Below are positions 9,114 through 18,080 of a stretch of DNA of 64,000 nt, piece after piece. Positions within the stretch are counted from its first letter, which is position 1; each line of letters starts with the position of its first letter. The position numbers and the translations under genes were made by a program. The stretch is from Microbulbifer agarilyticus (lineage in GTDB: Bacteria; Pseudomonadota; Gammaproteobacteria; Pseudomonadales; Cellvibrionaceae), in NCBI RefSeq assembly GCF_019800665.1, contig NZ_JAHVKO010000003.1, positions 372,001 through 436,000 on the forward strand, in the 5' to 3' direction. The notes below the pieces were generated by a model, which had not been told where the DNA came from, searched no databases, and saw only the letters and a program-made list of their open reading frames with translations.

Positions 9114-9857
9114 CTAGAACTTGTAGCCGATACCAATCGAGTAAACAAAGGGGTCGATATCCACATCGGCGGTGATGCGGGTAAAGGTATCGCCGCGGCT
9201 GCGGAAGTCGATTTTGGCCTCGGTGTCGATATCCAGGTACCAGACGGCCGCATTGAACAGCCAGTTGCTGTCTGGCCCGAACATCACATCCACACCGATT
9301 TCGCCGGCGAGCCCCCAGGAATCGTCGAGCCGGAGGTTCGCACGGCTAACGGCTCCGAGTACATCCGCGAAGTAGTCATTGGCAACGGTGCTGATGCTTT
9401 CGTCGGAGAAGGTGGTGAAATTCACCCCGAGGCCGAAATACGGCTGTACCCAGGACTCTTTGCACGTGGGAAACCACTGCACGGTAAGCGTGGGCGGCAG
9501 ATGCTCGATACTGCCCAGGTCCACCTTGCCGAGTCGGGCGTTGAGGTTGTCGGGGTTGGGCAGGCCGACGACATCCAGGTCGTGCTCAAACGGCAGCGCC
9601 GCCAGCAACCCGAGGCCGAAGTGGTCTGCGAACATCCAGGTGCCGGTAAAGGTCGCGCTATCGCCATCGTCCACAAGGACCCGGGTGTTGGTTAGTTCGA
9701 CGGTGTTGTCGATCAGCAGCGGGTCGGAATCATCATCCGGATCCACCAATCCCCAGCCAATGCGGACAATAAAGTCGCCTTGCTCCAGATCGGCCAGACA
9801 CTGGCTGCTGGCGAGGGTGGCGGCGAGAAATGCGGCGGCCAGACTGAGTTTCTTCAT
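9114..9857 (-). CDS. ompW: OmpW family outer membrane protein
   Basis: A 247-residue precursor of an eight-stranded outer-membrane beta-barrel. It has a signal peptide (MKKLSLAAAFLAATLASSQCLA), then DFIVRIGWGLVDPDDDSD, the OmpW N-terminal strand. It ends in the barrel pattern VYSIGIGYKF with a terminal Phe, as the BAM complex needs. LPPTLTVQWF and PYFGLGVNFTTF are conserved strands. OmpW proteins let small hydrophobic compounds cross the outer membrane. The start at 9857 follows AAGGAG; the upstream in-frame extension from 9980 does not look like a leader. Confidence 0.88.
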   Translation of the reverse strand: MKKLSLAAAFLAATLASSQCLADLEQGDFIVRIGWGLVDPDDDSDPLLIDNTVELTNTRVLVDDGDSATFTGTWMFADHFGLGLLAALPFEHDLDVVGLPNPDNLNARLGKVDLGSIEHLPPTLTVQWFPTCKESWVQPYFGLGVNFTTFSDESISTVANDYFADVLGAVSRANLRLDDSWGLAGEIGVDVMFGPDSNWLFNAAVWYLDIDTEAKIDFRSRGDTFTRITADVDIDPFVYSIGIGYKF

Positions 9858-10073
9858 AAGATCGCTCCTTGAACTTCCTAGCGGTGCGACAATGCAGTCC
9901 GGCATTGCCATTTTGCACGACACTTTCAGTCTAGCTGTCTGTCGAATGGAGAAACTTTCTTGCGTTTGATTGGGTGACATTCGGATCTGGGCTTGTGGCC
10001 TGCGTGTACTGCGGCAATAATGTGATCACAAAAATGATCCTTGTTGGTAATAGGCCTGTATATGGGTGAAGTA

Positions 10074-10781
10074 ATGAAGATTGGTGTTCTTAAAACGGAC
10101 GATGTGCGCCCGCAGCTGGTGGCCGAATTCGGTGAGTACCCGGAGATGTTTGCGGCGCTGCTGAAGCGTGAGGATGACGCGCTGGAGTTTGTCACCTACG
10201 AGGTGCAGCACGGTGAATACCCGGCAGATATCGACGAAGTGGATGCCTACCTGATTACCGGCAGTAAGACCGGGGTCTATGACGACCAGCCGTGGATTGC
10301 GCCGCTGATGGAGTTTGTGCGCGAGCTGCGCCGCAGCGAGAAGCCGACTTTGGGCATCTGCTTTGGTCACCAGATCATTGCCCACGCCCTGGGTGGTGAG
10401 GCGCGCAAATCAGAGAAGGGTTGGGGTGTCGGGGTGCACAGCTACGAAGTGCAGGAGACGCCAGCGTGGATGGTGGAACCGCAGCCGCAATTCAGCCTGC
10501 TGGTCAGTCACCAGGACCAGGTGGTGGCACTGCCGCCCCAGACCAAGGTGATTGCTTCCAGTGACTTCTGCCCCTATGCAATGCTGCAGGTCGGTGAGCA
10601 CATGCTTACCATGCAGGCACACCCGGAGTTCACCAAGCCTTACTCCAAGGGCTTGATGGAATTGCGCAAAGAAGTATTCGGCGAAGATATGGTCGAGAAG
10701 GGCAAGGAATCTCTGCACAACGACATTCATGAGAGCGCGGTAGCGCGCTGGATGCTGGCGTTCCTGAAGAGCGCCGCCTAG
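10074..10781 (+). CDS. class I glutamine amidotransferase domain protein
   Basis: A 235-residue stand-alone class I glutamine amidotransferase. The nucleophile Cys lies in GICFGHQIIAHALGG, and His and Glu of the triad in MQAHPEF. Proteins of this type resemble the GuaA glutaminase domain but lack a synthetase, and some hydrolyse gamma-glutamyl compounds. The substrate is not predictable from context. The ATG at 10074 has GGGTGAA upstream; an ATG at 10062 is a close alternative. Its neighbour downstream is convergent. Confidence 0.82.
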   Translation: MKIGVLKTDDVRPQLVAEFGEYPEMFAALLKREDDALEFVTYEVQHGEYPADIDEVDAYLITGSKTGVYDDQPWIAPLMEFVRELRRSEKPTLGICFGHQIIAHALGGEARKSEKGWGVGVHSYEVQETPAWMVEPQPQFSLLVSHQDQVVALPPQTKVIASSDFCPYAMLQVGEHMLTMQAHPEFTKPYSKGLMELRKEVFGEDMVEKGKESLHNDIHESAVARWMLAFLKSAA

Positions 10782-10799
10782 CACTGGAATGCGTCTTTG

Positions 10800-10840
10800 A
10801 ATGTTCCCGGTGCCATTATCGGGGCAATACCGGGAACATT
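10800..10840. terminator. hairpin between convergent genes
   Basis: A 12-bp perfect inverted repeat (10800-10811 with 10829-10840) with a smaller inner TGCC/GGCA pairing. It lies between two convergent stop codons, so it is probably a shared terminator. No clear T-run follows on either strand, which lowers confidence. Confidence 0.5.
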
Positions 10841-10850
10841 CTGTCACCAA

Positions 10851-11399
10851 TTACTTCCACTTAATGTTGCAGCCAATCGACGCCACCTGATCGTCTGCAG
10901 GTTTCTCCCCCGCCAACACCGCATTCACCGCGGCATGTAAATCCTTACCGTTGACCGGCGCATCGTTACCCGGGCGACTGTCATCAAACTGCCCGCGGTA
11001 TGCGAGCTTCCCGTCTCTATCAAACAGGAAAAAGTCCGGTGTACAGGCCGCATCAAATGCCTTGGCCACGGACTGGTCCTCGTCTACCAGATATTCAAAT
11101 TCATATCCCCGCAGCGCGATTTCCTCGCGCATTTTGGCCGGGCTGTCCGCAGGGTAGTTGGCGAAGTCATTACTGTTGATCGCCACAACGTTAACGCCCT
11201 TGGCCACCGTGTCCTTGCCAAACGCAGCCAGCCCATCGGCGATGTGCTTTACGAACGGGCAGTGGTTGCAGATAAACATCACTACCAGCGGCTTTCCACT
11301 AAGTGCATTGCTGTTGACCGCCTTTCCATCCGCATTGGGTAGCGCGAATGCCGGCATGGGGGTGCCGAGGGGAATCATGGTGGATGGGGTCAGGGCCAT
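10851..11399 (-). CDS. thioredoxin-fold redoxin (AhpC/TSA-like)
   Basis: A 182-residue thioredoxin-fold protein. PLVVMFICNHCPFVKHI near residue 38-54 contains the CxxC pair, and the later CTPDFFLFDRDGKLAYRGQFDDSRPG is typical of this redoxin subfamily. There is no signal peptide, so it should act in the cytoplasm as a thiol reductase or peroxidase. AAGGAG precedes the ATG. It is divergent from the urease operon but has no evident link to it. Confidence 0.82.
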   Translation of the reverse strand: MALTPSTMIPLGTPMPAFALPNADGKAVNSNALSGKPLVVMFICNHCPFVKHIADGLAAFGKDTVAKGVNVVAINSNDFANYPADSPAKMREEIALRGYEFEYLVDEDQSVAKAFDAACTPDFFLFDRDGKLAYRGQFDDSRPGNDAPVNGKDLHAAVNAVLAGEKPADDQVASIGCNIKWK

Positions 11400-11443
11400 G
11401 GAGTGCTCCTTGCAAGGTGGGTGGGCATCAAAGTGTATCGAAT

Positions 11444-11469
11444 TTACCGGAGTTTGGGGTTACCGGAGT
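11444..11469. repeat. two direct repeats TTACCGGAGT upstream of ureD
   Basis: TTACCGGAGT occurs at 11444-11453 and 11460-11469, a 16-bp period, between the divergent redoxin and ureD genes. It could bind a regulator in tandem. No known family matches obviously. Confidence 0.35.
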
Positions 11470-11481
11470 CGGCGGCACTCA

Positions 11482-11497
11482 ACTACGTCAATTGACG
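11482..11497 (+). promoter_or_regulatory. putative binding site shared by the ureD and porin/urt promoters
   Basis: ACTACGTCAATTGACG contains the perfect 12-bp palindrome CGTCAATTGACG. The same 16 bases with one change occur, on the other strand, at 21705-21720 upstream of the porin-urt genes and of the divergent kinase gene. The site lies 90 bp before the ureD start. Binding by the LuxR-type regulator at 17124-18080 is an inference from its place between the two operons. Confidence 0.5.
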
Positions 11498-11586
11498 CAT
11501 ACCGTCATCCCACAATTCTTGCTTCCATTGTCCTCTAATCCAACCGATTGACGGCAGTCGTGGGCTGCCTTTTATGTACGTCTTTG

Positions 11587-12495
11587 ATGAATCAGCTCGC
11601 CACCTCACAAAGTTCTGAAGGCCTTGGTTGTTCCGAAAGCGCGAGCAGTAGTGCGGGTCGCTGGTTGGCAGGACTGGAACTGGTATTTGAGCATGATACG
11701 CGGGGCTGTCGCCTGGCAAAAAATCATCATCGGGGGCCGCTGTATGTACAGAAACCATTCTTTCCCGAAGGGCGGGATTTGGCTCACATATATCTGTTGC
11801 ATCCCCCGGGTGGCCTGGTTTCCGGGGATCAACTGGATATCCGCATAACCGTCGCAGAGTACGCACGGGCATTGGTCACAACAACCGGTGCCGGGCGTGT
11901 GTACAGGGCCCGCGGTGACGGACTATTGCAGCGGCAAAACACCCTGTTGCAAATTGCCGCTGGCGCGAGTCTTGAGTGGTTGCCTCTGGAGAACATCGCT
12001 TATCCCGGTGCCAATGGCTCCATGCACACCCGAGTGAACCTGGAACCGGGAGCGCTATTTGCGGGGTGGGAGGTGACATCACTGGGGTTACCTGCCCGAG
12101 GAGAGTCATTTCACAAAAGTCGATTGCATCAACGTCTGGAAATTTTTCTGGATGGTGTGCCGTTGCTGCTGGACTCGCTGCGTTTGGGGGACCCCGCGGT
12201 TGACATGCTGCGCTCAAAAGCCGGACTGAGCAATTTTCCGGTAAACGGGATGATGGTAATGGGGCCATTTGCGGAGTCGGTTTGTGATGACGCGATGGCC
12301 GAGTGCCGCCAGATTTTAGCGCGTGGCAATACGCACTGCCTCGGCGGCGTCACCCTTGTGGCCAATATGCTGGTAGTGCGCGTGCTGGGGCGTTGTGCAT
12401 TTGAAGTACGTGAATTGTTGAGCCAAACGTGGTGCTACTTGCGTCCACAGTTACTCGGACGCAGTGCATGTGCGCCGAGGATTTGGCGCACATGA
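11587..12495 (+). CDS. ureD: urease accessory protein UreD
   Basis: A 302-residue UreD/UreH protein, a scaffold that with UreF and UreG delivers nickel to apo-urease. Conserved parts are GCRLAKNHHRGPLYVQKPFFPEG, HIYLLHPPGGLVSGDQLDI, VTTTGAGRVYRA and LEWLPLENIAYPGA. It is the first gene of ureDABCEFG. The ATG at 11587 lacks a good ribosome-binding site, and a TTG at 11548 is the only in-frame alternative upstream. The C-terminus (SACAPRIWRT) matches the family end. Confidence 0.93.
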   Translation: MNQLATSQSSEGLGCSESASSSAGRWLAGLELVFEHDTRGCRLAKNHHRGPLYVQKPFFPEGRDLAHIYLLHPPGGLVSGDQLDIRITVAEYARALVTTTGAGRVYRARGDGLLQRQNTLLQIAAGASLEWLPLENIAYPGANGSMHTRVNLEPGALFAGWEVTSLGLPARGESFHKSRLHQRLEIFLDGVPLLLDSLRLGDPAVDMLRSKAGLSNFPVNGMMVMGPFAESVCDDAMAECRQILARGNTHCLGGVTLVANMLVVRVLGRCAFEVRELLSQTWCYLRPQLLGRSACAPRIWRT

Positions 12496-12522
12496 ATTCA
12501 ACAAAATAATTGCGGGTTTCCC

Positions 12523-12825
12523 ATGGAATTATTGCCCAGAGAAAAAGATAAGTTGCTGGTCTTTACCGCCGCACTATTGGCCGAGCGACGTCTCGCCCGT
12601 GGCTTGAAATTGAATTATCCGGAAGCGGTAGCGTTGATCTCGATGGAAATTATTGAAGGCGCGCGCGATGGAAAAAGTGTTGCTGAGCTAATGGGTTTTG
12701 GCCGCGAAATCCTGCGCGCAGACCAGGTGATGGAAGGCGTGGCCGATCTGGTACACGAGGTACAGGTAGAAGCCACCTTCCCCGATGGAACCAAACTCGT
12801 GACGGTGCATAACCCCATCAGCTAA
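12523..12825 (+). CDS. ureA: urease gamma subunit
   Basis: A 100-residue urease gamma chain, the standard length. [37 protein letters not shown] is nearly diagnostic, as is the C-terminal [13 protein letters not shown]. It forms the (UreABC)3 enzyme with the next two products. It is 27 bp after ureD and 15 bp before ureB. Confidence 0.97.
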   Translation: MELLPREKDKLLVFTAALLAERRLARGLKLNYPEAVALISMEIIEGARDGKSVAELMGFGREILRADQVMEGVADLVHEVQVEATFPDGTKLVTVHNPIS

Positions 12826-12840
12826 CGCGGAGGCAGCAAG

Positions 12841-13176
12841 ATGATTCCCGGAGAAGTTCAGGTCGCCGAAGACAGGGGCGATATTCAGCTTAACCGAGGG
12901 CGTGAAACACGGACCCTGCGTGTAGAAAACACCGGTGACAGGCCTGTGCAGGTTGGCTCTCACTATCACTTTTACGAGGTAAACCCCGCGCTGCGATTCG
13001 AGCGCGAACGTGCCCGTGGTTTTCACTTGAATATTGCATCGGGGACGGCGGTACGGTTTGAACCCGGCCAGGGGCGCGAAGTGGAGCTGGTGGCGTACGC
13101 CGGTGCACGCAAAGTGTTTGGATTCCGCGGTGAGGTCATGGGTGTGCTCGATGCTGTGGAGGTATGCGAGCCATGA
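12841..13176 (+). CDS. ureB: urease beta subunit
   Basis: A 111-residue urease beta chain starting [18 protein letters not shown], with [39 protein letters not shown], the family core. CGGAGGCAGCAAG just before the ATG is the ribosome site. The last bases overlap the ureC start (ATGA, 13173-13176), typical of translational coupling. Confidence 0.97.
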   Translation: MIPGEVQVAEDRGDIQLNRGRETRTLRVENTGDRPVQVGSHYHFYEVNPALRFERERARGFHLNIASGTAVRFEPGQGREVELVAYAGARKVFGFRGEVMGVLDAVEVCEP

Positions 13177-14888
13177 GCCAGATGGATCGGGAAAGTTATG
13201 CACAGATGTTCGGCCCAACCACTGGCGATCGCGTTCGTCTTGGCGACACCGAGTTGTGGCTGCAGGTGGAAAAAGATTTCACTCGCTACGGAGACGAGGT
13301 CAAGTTTGGTGGCGGCAAAGTTATTCGTGACGGAATGGGGCAGAGTCAGCGTTCATGCGCAGAGACGCCCGATCTGGTGATTACCAATGCCCTGATACTC
13401 GACCACTGGGGTGTGGTAAAGGCCGATGTATCGGTGAAAAACGGGCGAATTACCGGTGTTGGTAAAGCCGGTAATCCCGATGTGCAGGAGGCGGTCGATA
13501 TTGTCATTGGCCCTGGTACGGAAATTATTGCCGGCGAGGGTTCAATCCTTACCGCAGGTGCCATCGACGCGCACATTCACTTTATTTGTCCACAGCAGGT
13601 GGAGGAAGCGTTGATGTCGGGTGTCACCACCATGATTGGCGGGGGTACCGGTCCCGCTACTGGCACCAATGCCACAACGTGCACGCCCGGCCCTTGGAAT
13701 ATAGGAAAAATGCTGCAGGCCACCGATAGCCTACCAATGAATTTTGGCTTCCTCGGCAAAGGCAATGGCAGTTTGCCAAAGGCCATCGAAGAGCAAGTCG
13801 AAGCCGGGGCTTGTGGGCTCAAGTTGCACGAAGACTGGGGGACTACCCCGGCGGCGATCGACTGTTGTCTGACCGTTGCCGAAAAATACGATGTGCAGGT
13901 GGCAATACACACCGACACCCTGAATGAATCCGGCTTTGTTGATGACACGCTCGAGGCGTTCAAGGGTCGCGCGATTCACACCTACCACACGGAGGGCGCC
14001 GGTGGTGGTCATGCGCCGGATATCATCAAGGCCTGTGCTTCGGCCAATGTCCTGCCCTCGTCGACCAACCCTACACGGCCATACACGATTAATACCGTCG
14101 ATGAGCATCTGGATATGCTGATGGTTTGCCACCACCTGGATACCAGCATTCCGGAAGACATCGCTTTTGCGGATTCGCGTATTCGCAAGGAAACCATCGC
14201 CGCGGAAGACCTGTTCCACGACCTTGGTGCTTTCAGCATGATTGCGTCCGACTCACAGGCGATGGGGCGTGTGGGCGAGGTGATTACGCGCACCTGGCAA
14301 ACCGCACACAAAATGAAAGTCCAGCGGGGAACGCTGCAGGAAGACCGTGCCGGCGATGCCGCTGGTGCAGATAATTTTCGCGCGCGCCGTTACATTGCCA
14401 AATACACCATCAATCCCGCCATTACCCATGGCATTGCCCATGAAGTGGGTTCCGTCGAAGAGGGAAAACTGGCGGATCTGGTGCTGTGGAAGCCGGCCTT
14501 TTTCGGCATCAAGCCATCCATGATTATCAAAGGTGGCATGATCGCCGCAGCCCCAATGGGGGATCCAAACGCGTCAATCCCTACACCACAGCCGGTGCAC
14601 TACCGTCCGATGTTCGGTGCGTACGGTATTGCTGCAGCAAAGACCTCTCTGACGTTTGTTTCACAAATTGCGATGGAGCGCGACCTCGGGAAAAAGCTCG
14701 GGCTCGCGCGCACGCTTGCTCCGTGTAAAAACACCCGCAGCGTACGCAAGAAAGATATGTTGCTAAACAACTGGCAGCCAGATGTGAGTGTGGACCCGCA
14801 AACCTATGAAGTGCGTGCCGATGGCGAGTTACTTACCTGCGAACCCGCCACAGAGCTCCCCCTTGCACAACGCTATTGCCTGTTCTGA
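13173..14888 (+). CDS. ureC: urease alpha subunit (catalytic)
   Basis: The 571-residue nickel-binding catalytic subunit hydrolyses urea to ammonia and carbamate. Numbered from this start, every key residue falls at the Klebsiella position: His134 and His136 (AHIHF), Lys217 (GLKLHEDWG, the carbamylated Ni bridge), His219, His246, His272, Cys319-His320 on the active-site flap and Asp360. It therefore looks fully active. The ATG at 13173 has GGAGGT at good spacing; the in-frame ATG at 13164 sits on top of that sequence. Confidence 0.97.
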   Translation: MSQMDRESYAQMFGPTTGDRVRLGDTELWLQVEKDFTRYGDEVKFGGGKVIRDGMGQSQRSCAETPDLVITNALILDHWGVVKADVSVKNGRITGVGKAGNPDVQEAVDIVIGPGTEIIAGEGSILTAGAIDAHIHFICPQQVEEALMSGVTTMIGGGTGPATGTNATTCTPGPWNIGKMLQATDSLPMNFGFLGKGNGSLPKAIEEQVEAGACGLKLHEDWGTTPAAIDCCLTVAEKYDVQVAIHTDTLNESGFVDDTLEAFKGRAIHTYHTEGAGGGHAPDIIKACASANVLPSSTNPTRPYTINTVDEHLDMLMVCHHLDTSIPEDIAFADSRIRKETIAAEDLFHDLGAFSMIASDSQAMGRVGEVITRTWQTAHKMKVQRGTLQEDRAGDAAGADNFRARRYIAKYTINPAITHGIAHEVGSVEEGKLADLVLWKPAFFGIKPSMIIKGGMIAAAPMGDPNASIPTPQPVHYRPMFGAYGIAAAKTSLTFVSQIAMERDLGKKLGLARTLAPCKNTRSVRKKDMLLNNWQPDVSVDPQTYEVRADGELLTCEPATELPLAQRYCLF

Positions 14889-14905
14889 TTCCAAAGGAGA
14901 TCTGT

Positions 14906-15460
14906 GTGAAATTGGATGTATATCAACGGCTCGGAAGTCGAGCCGACGTGGCGGCAACGGAGCAGGTTGTTCTCGACCATTTGCAGCGTGACAGAGGGCG
15001 GCTGCGTGCTACTACACTAGGCGGTCACGAAATTCGAATTTTTTTGGAGCGTGGCAAGCCGCTGTTGGTGGGGGAAATCTTGCAGAGTGAATGTGGCAAG
15101 AGCATCCAAGTGGTGGGTGCGGACGAACCCGTAACCACCGCCTACGCAGCGGACTGGCAAACGTTTAGCCGCGCTTGCTACCACCTGGGCAATCGTCACG
15201 TAAAGCTACAGATTGCCAATGCAGATGGTGAGCGTTGGTTGCGTTTTACCCCGGATCATGTGTTGGAAGAGATGCTCGGACTACTGGGGCTGACGTTGAA
15301 GAAAGAGCGCGCGGTATTCGTACCCGAATCCGGCGCCTACAGTGGTGGCCACGGTCACGGTCACGCCAGCTCTCACAGCCATTCCCACGAACATTCCCAC
15401 GAACATTCCCAAAGCCACTCGAATAATGCTGGCGCAGCCCATGAGCATCACCACCACTGA
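14906..15460 (+). CDS. ureE: urease accessory protein UreE (nickel carrier)
   Basis: A 184-residue nickel-binding metallochaperone. The N-terminal peptide-binding domain runs to about residue 70 and the metal-binding domain carries GNRHVKLQI. The C-terminal tail (about 148-184) is rich in His, Ser and Glu. Part of it comes from a 12-bp tandem repeat, CATTCCCACGAA, at 15380-15403, giving HSHE units. Such tails store Ni and tune delivery. The GTG at 14906 follows AAAGGAG. The 3' end overlaps ureF. Confidence 0.92.
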   Translation: MKLDVYQRLGSRADVAATEQVVLDHLQRDRGRLRATTLGGHEIRIFLERGKPLLVGEILQSECGKSIQVVGADEPVTTAYAADWQTFSRACYHLGNRHVKLQIANADGERWLRFTPDHVLEEMLGLLGLTLKKERAVFVPESGAYSGGHGHGHASSHSHSHEHSHEHSQSHSNNAGAAHEHHHH

Positions 15461-16130
15461 TACGGCTTTACTGCGTCTACTGCAGCTATCCAGTGCCAGC
15501 TTGCCGGTAGGTGGCTATGCGTTTTCACAAGGATTGGAGTTTGCCGTAGAGGCTGGTTGGGTAACCGACCTCGCGAGTGCCCGTGAATGGCTGTCGGTGC
15601 AGCTGCTGGAGTCCATCGCCGGCGTAGATTGCCCGCTGTTACTGCGCTGCCATCGAGCGTTACAGGTGGATGGCGCAGCAGTGGGAGCAAACCGTGAACT
15701 CGCGTATTGGAATCAGTACACCCTGGCATGTCGTGAAACCCGCGAATTGCGACTCACGGATACTGCAACAGGTGCGGCGTTGATGCGCCTGCTGACACAG
15801 CTGGATATTGTGCCGGTGCATTTGGATGGTGATGTCAGCTTTGTCGTGGCCTTTGCCGTTGCGGCGCATCACTGGCAACTCAACGAGGAGGCGGCCATGC
15901 TGGGGTTTGTGTGGTCCTGGCTTGAAAACCAGGTCGCCGCCGCTACCAAGCTGGTGCCTCTTGGTCAGACTCAGGCGCAACAGTTGATTGGCGAGCTGCA
16001 GCGGGAAGTTCCGATAGCGATACAACGAGCGCGACAACTTGAGGACCATGACCTTGGTGCCGGTCTGCCAATGCTGGCCATTGCCAGTGCCCGTCATGAA
16101 ACCCAATACAGCCGCCTGTTCCGGTCTTAA
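15441..16130 (+). CDS. ureF: urease accessory protein UreF
   Basis: A 229-residue UreF, the GTPase-activating and fidelity factor of the UreDFG complex. [29 protein letters not shown] is the family N-terminus, and the C-terminal [19 protein letters not shown] is also typical. It overlaps ureE by 20 bp in another frame, so translation is probably coupled. ATG 15426 (MLAQP) is a possible earlier start. Confidence 0.93.
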   Translation: MSITTTDTALLRLLQLSSASLPVGGYAFSQGLEFAVEAGWVTDLASAREWLSVQLLESIAGVDCPLLLRCHRALQVDGAAVGANRELAYWNQYTLACRETRELRLTDTATGAALMRLLTQLDIVPVHLDGDVSFVVAFAVAAHHWQLNEEAAMLGFVWSWLENQVAAATKLVPLGQTQAQQLIGELQREVPIAIQRARQLEDHDLGAGLPMLAIASARHETQYSRLFRS

Positions 16131-16159
16131 AAAACCTCAAAAGTAAATCGGGGATAACG

Positions 16160-16801
16160 ATGACTTCACAAAAAAAACAAACCCTGCGCGTTGGTATTGG
16201 CGGGCCGGTAGGCTCGGGTAAAACCGCGTTATTGCGGGAATTGTGTGCCGCGATGCGCAACCACTACCAGATTGCGGTAGTAACCAATGATATTTACACA
16301 AAGGAAGATGCACAGTTTCTCACTCGGCATGAAGCGCTGGACGCGGACCGAATTATTGGTGTGGAAACTGGTGGTTGCCCACATACAGCTATCCGGGAAG
16401 ATGCTTCCATGAACCTCGCCGCAATTGATGAGTTGATTGCCCGTCATGGCGCATTGGATGTCGTATTTGTGGAGAGCGGTGGCGATAACCTCAGCGCTAC
16501 GTTTAGCCCGGAGTTGTCGGATCTCACTATTTACGTCATCGATGTTTCCGCCGGGGACAAGATTCCTCGCAAGGGTGGTCCCGGTATTACCCGCTCGGAC
16601 CTACTGATGATCAATAAGATTGATCTCGCACCGTTAGTGGGCGCGTCGCTGGAGGTAATGGATCGGGATGCCAAAAAAATGCGTGGCGAGCGCCCGTTTG
16701 TGTTTTCGAACCTGAAAGCGCAGCAAGGGTTAAAGGATATTATTCAGTTTATTGTGCGTGAGGGAATGTTGGAGGAAAAACCGATTCCAGCGATTGCTTA
16801 G
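16160..16801 (+). CDS. ureG: urease accessory GTPase UreG
   Basis: A 213-residue SIMIBI-class GTPase that powers nickel insertion. The P-loop is [29 protein letters not shown] contains the CPH nickel-binding motif, [15 protein letters not shown] is switch II, and NKIDLAP gives guanine specificity. All key motifs are intact. It ends the ureDABCEFG run; no terminator is visible before the next small gene, so they may share a transcript. Confidence 0.96.
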   Translation: MTSQKKQTLRVGIGGPVGSGKTALLRELCAAMRNHYQIAVVTNDIYTKEDAQFLTRHEALDADRIIGVETGGCPHTAIREDASMNLAAIDELIARHGALDVVFVESGGDNLSATFSPELSDLTIYVIDVSAGDKIPRKGGPGITRSDLLMINKIDLAPLVGASLEVMDRDAKKMRGERPFVFSNLKAQQGLKDIIQFIVREGMLEEKPIPAIA

Positions 16802-16903
16802 TTAAGTAAGCGCCAAAAATCCAGAAGGGTCCCGACACAGAAGTTGGGTTAAGAAAATACTGTTTAGTTAACGAGTTGATGGAACTGTTAGGAAGGAAGT
16901 CGT

Positions 16904-17113
16904 ATGAAAATGCAGTTAATTTTAAAGTTGGTGGCGATATGGATAGCTATGTCCGTAAGTCTTGTTGTGCATGCCCATGAAGGGCATGCTTCAGCTGGTG
17001 TGGTGCACGAACTGCATCATGCGTTATGGGTTGTGATGGCAATGGCAGTTAGCGCCGTAGCAGTGTTCTTGTTAAGAAAAAGTAGTAACACGCAGGAAGA
17101 GTCAGAAGACTAA
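16904..17113 (+). CDS. small His-containing membrane protein downstream of ureG
   Basis: A 69-residue protein that I cannot assign to a named family. It has a signal peptide or first membrane helix (to about residue 24, ending VVHA), then a His-rich stretch HEGHASAGVVHELHHALW with six His, a second hydrophobic helix (about 43-60) and an acidic tail NTQEESED. GGAAGGAAG precedes the ATG. It is 102 bp after ureG on the same strand. The His cluster facing the periplasm suggests metal binding, and nickel would fit the neighbours, but this is only inference. Confidence 0.65.
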   Translation: MKMQLILKLVAIWIAMSVSLVVHAHEGHASAGVVHELHHALWVVMAMAVSAVAVFLLRKSSNTQEESED

Positions 17114-17123
17114 CCGGCTGCGA

Positions 17124-18080
17124 TTACGAGTCCGGATTCAAGGTGCGTATGGCAATGCCTGCCGCGGCGGTCCGGTTTTCAACCCCCAGTTTTGAAAATA
17201 CGCCCTCCAGATGCTTGTTGACGGTGCGTGGGCTAACTTCAAGGATTTCACCGATCTCCCGGTTGGTTTTTCCATTGGCAATCCAGAACAAGACTTCTGA
17301 CTCGCGCTTGGTAAGGGTAAGCTTTTCGCGCAGGATTTCTTCTCCTGCCGGTCCATCATCGTCCACTAGCTTCAGCAGGCAAGTCGTAGCATCCCGGCGT
17401 TCGACAAAAACCACCGCCAGCGTCTTTTTGAATCCATCCAGCTTTAGTTTGTTGCCAACGGCCGGGTCGCGTTGTAGCCATATTTGCAGCGTTGCGAGGA
17501 GTTTCTGCCTTGTGCCATCTTGCAACGCTCCGGCGTTTTCCAAGAGCGTGTAGGTTTGCGGCGTCGCCCACTGCAGTTGTCCCGCCAGATCTACGGTAAA
17601 CAAGTATTGCCCAGTGGAGTCAAGTGCCTGATGAGCACTGGATGTCAGCCGCGCATTGCTTAAATGCACTTTTATGCGGGCAATTAATTCGGCGGGTTGT
17701 ATGGGTTTGGTCAGGTAATCCACTCCACCACTTTCCAGGCCTCGCACAATATCAGCGGAATCGGTGAGCCCGGTCATAAAAATGACAGGGATGGCCGCAA
17801 GAGTCGGATCTGCCTTGAGTCTACGGCAGGTCTCAAATCCGTCCAGTCCTGGCATGACCGCATCAAGTAGAATCATATCCGGCCGTAACCGCTGGGCAAT
17901 ATTCAATGCTTGGCTGCCATCCAATGCCACCAACGCATCGATCCCTGCTTGCTCTAGAGTGTCATTAATCAGGCTCAAGGTGTCCGGGGAATCATCGACC
18001 ACCAGTACGATATCCCCCGAGCGGCGCACAGGTCTTGTTGATTTTGCTGGCGAAGTCTCGACATCGTCGCAGGTGGTCAT
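17124..18080 (-). CDS. two-component response regulator, REC plus LuxR-type HTH
   Basis: A 318-residue response regulator. The receiver domain (about 24-140) has the acidic pair VVDDS, phospho-acceptor Asp73 (LLDAVMPG) and Lys in TKPI. A middle segment (about 150-245) resembles no domain I know. The C-terminal LuxR/NarL helix-turn-helix (about 252-315) has LTKRESEVLFWIANGKTNREIGEILEVSPRTVNKHLEGVFSKLGVENRTAA. It overlaps the kinase gene by ATGA, so the two are one operon and an obvious pair. It lies tail-to-tail with the urease operon and upstream of the divergent porin-urt genes, suggesting it controls urea use. Confidence 0.9.
   Translation of the reverse strand: MTTCDDVETSPAKSTRPVRRSGDIVLVVDDSPDTLSLINDTLEQAGIDALVALDGSQALNIAQRLRPDMILLDAVMPGLDGFETCRRLKADPTLAAIPVIFMTGLTDSADIVRGLESGGVDYLTKPIQPAELIARIKVHLSNARLTSSAHQALDSTGQYLFTVDLAGQLQWATPQTYTLLENAGALQDGTRQKLLATLQIWLQRDPAVGNKLKLDGFKKTLAVVFVERRDATTCLLKLVDDDGPAGEEILREKLTLTKRESEVLFWIANGKTNREIGEILEVSPRTVNKHLEGVFSKLGVENRTAAAGIAIRTLNPDS

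Noticed and set aside
10021-10030. TGTGATCACA as a CRP site upstream of the amidotransferase gene
   Set aside because: The two half-sites are fused without the six-base spacer that CRP needs.
11400-11586. Sigma-54 promoter for the urease operon
   Set aside because: I found no TGGCAC-N5-TTGC-like -24/-12 element with correct spacing on the plus strand in this region.
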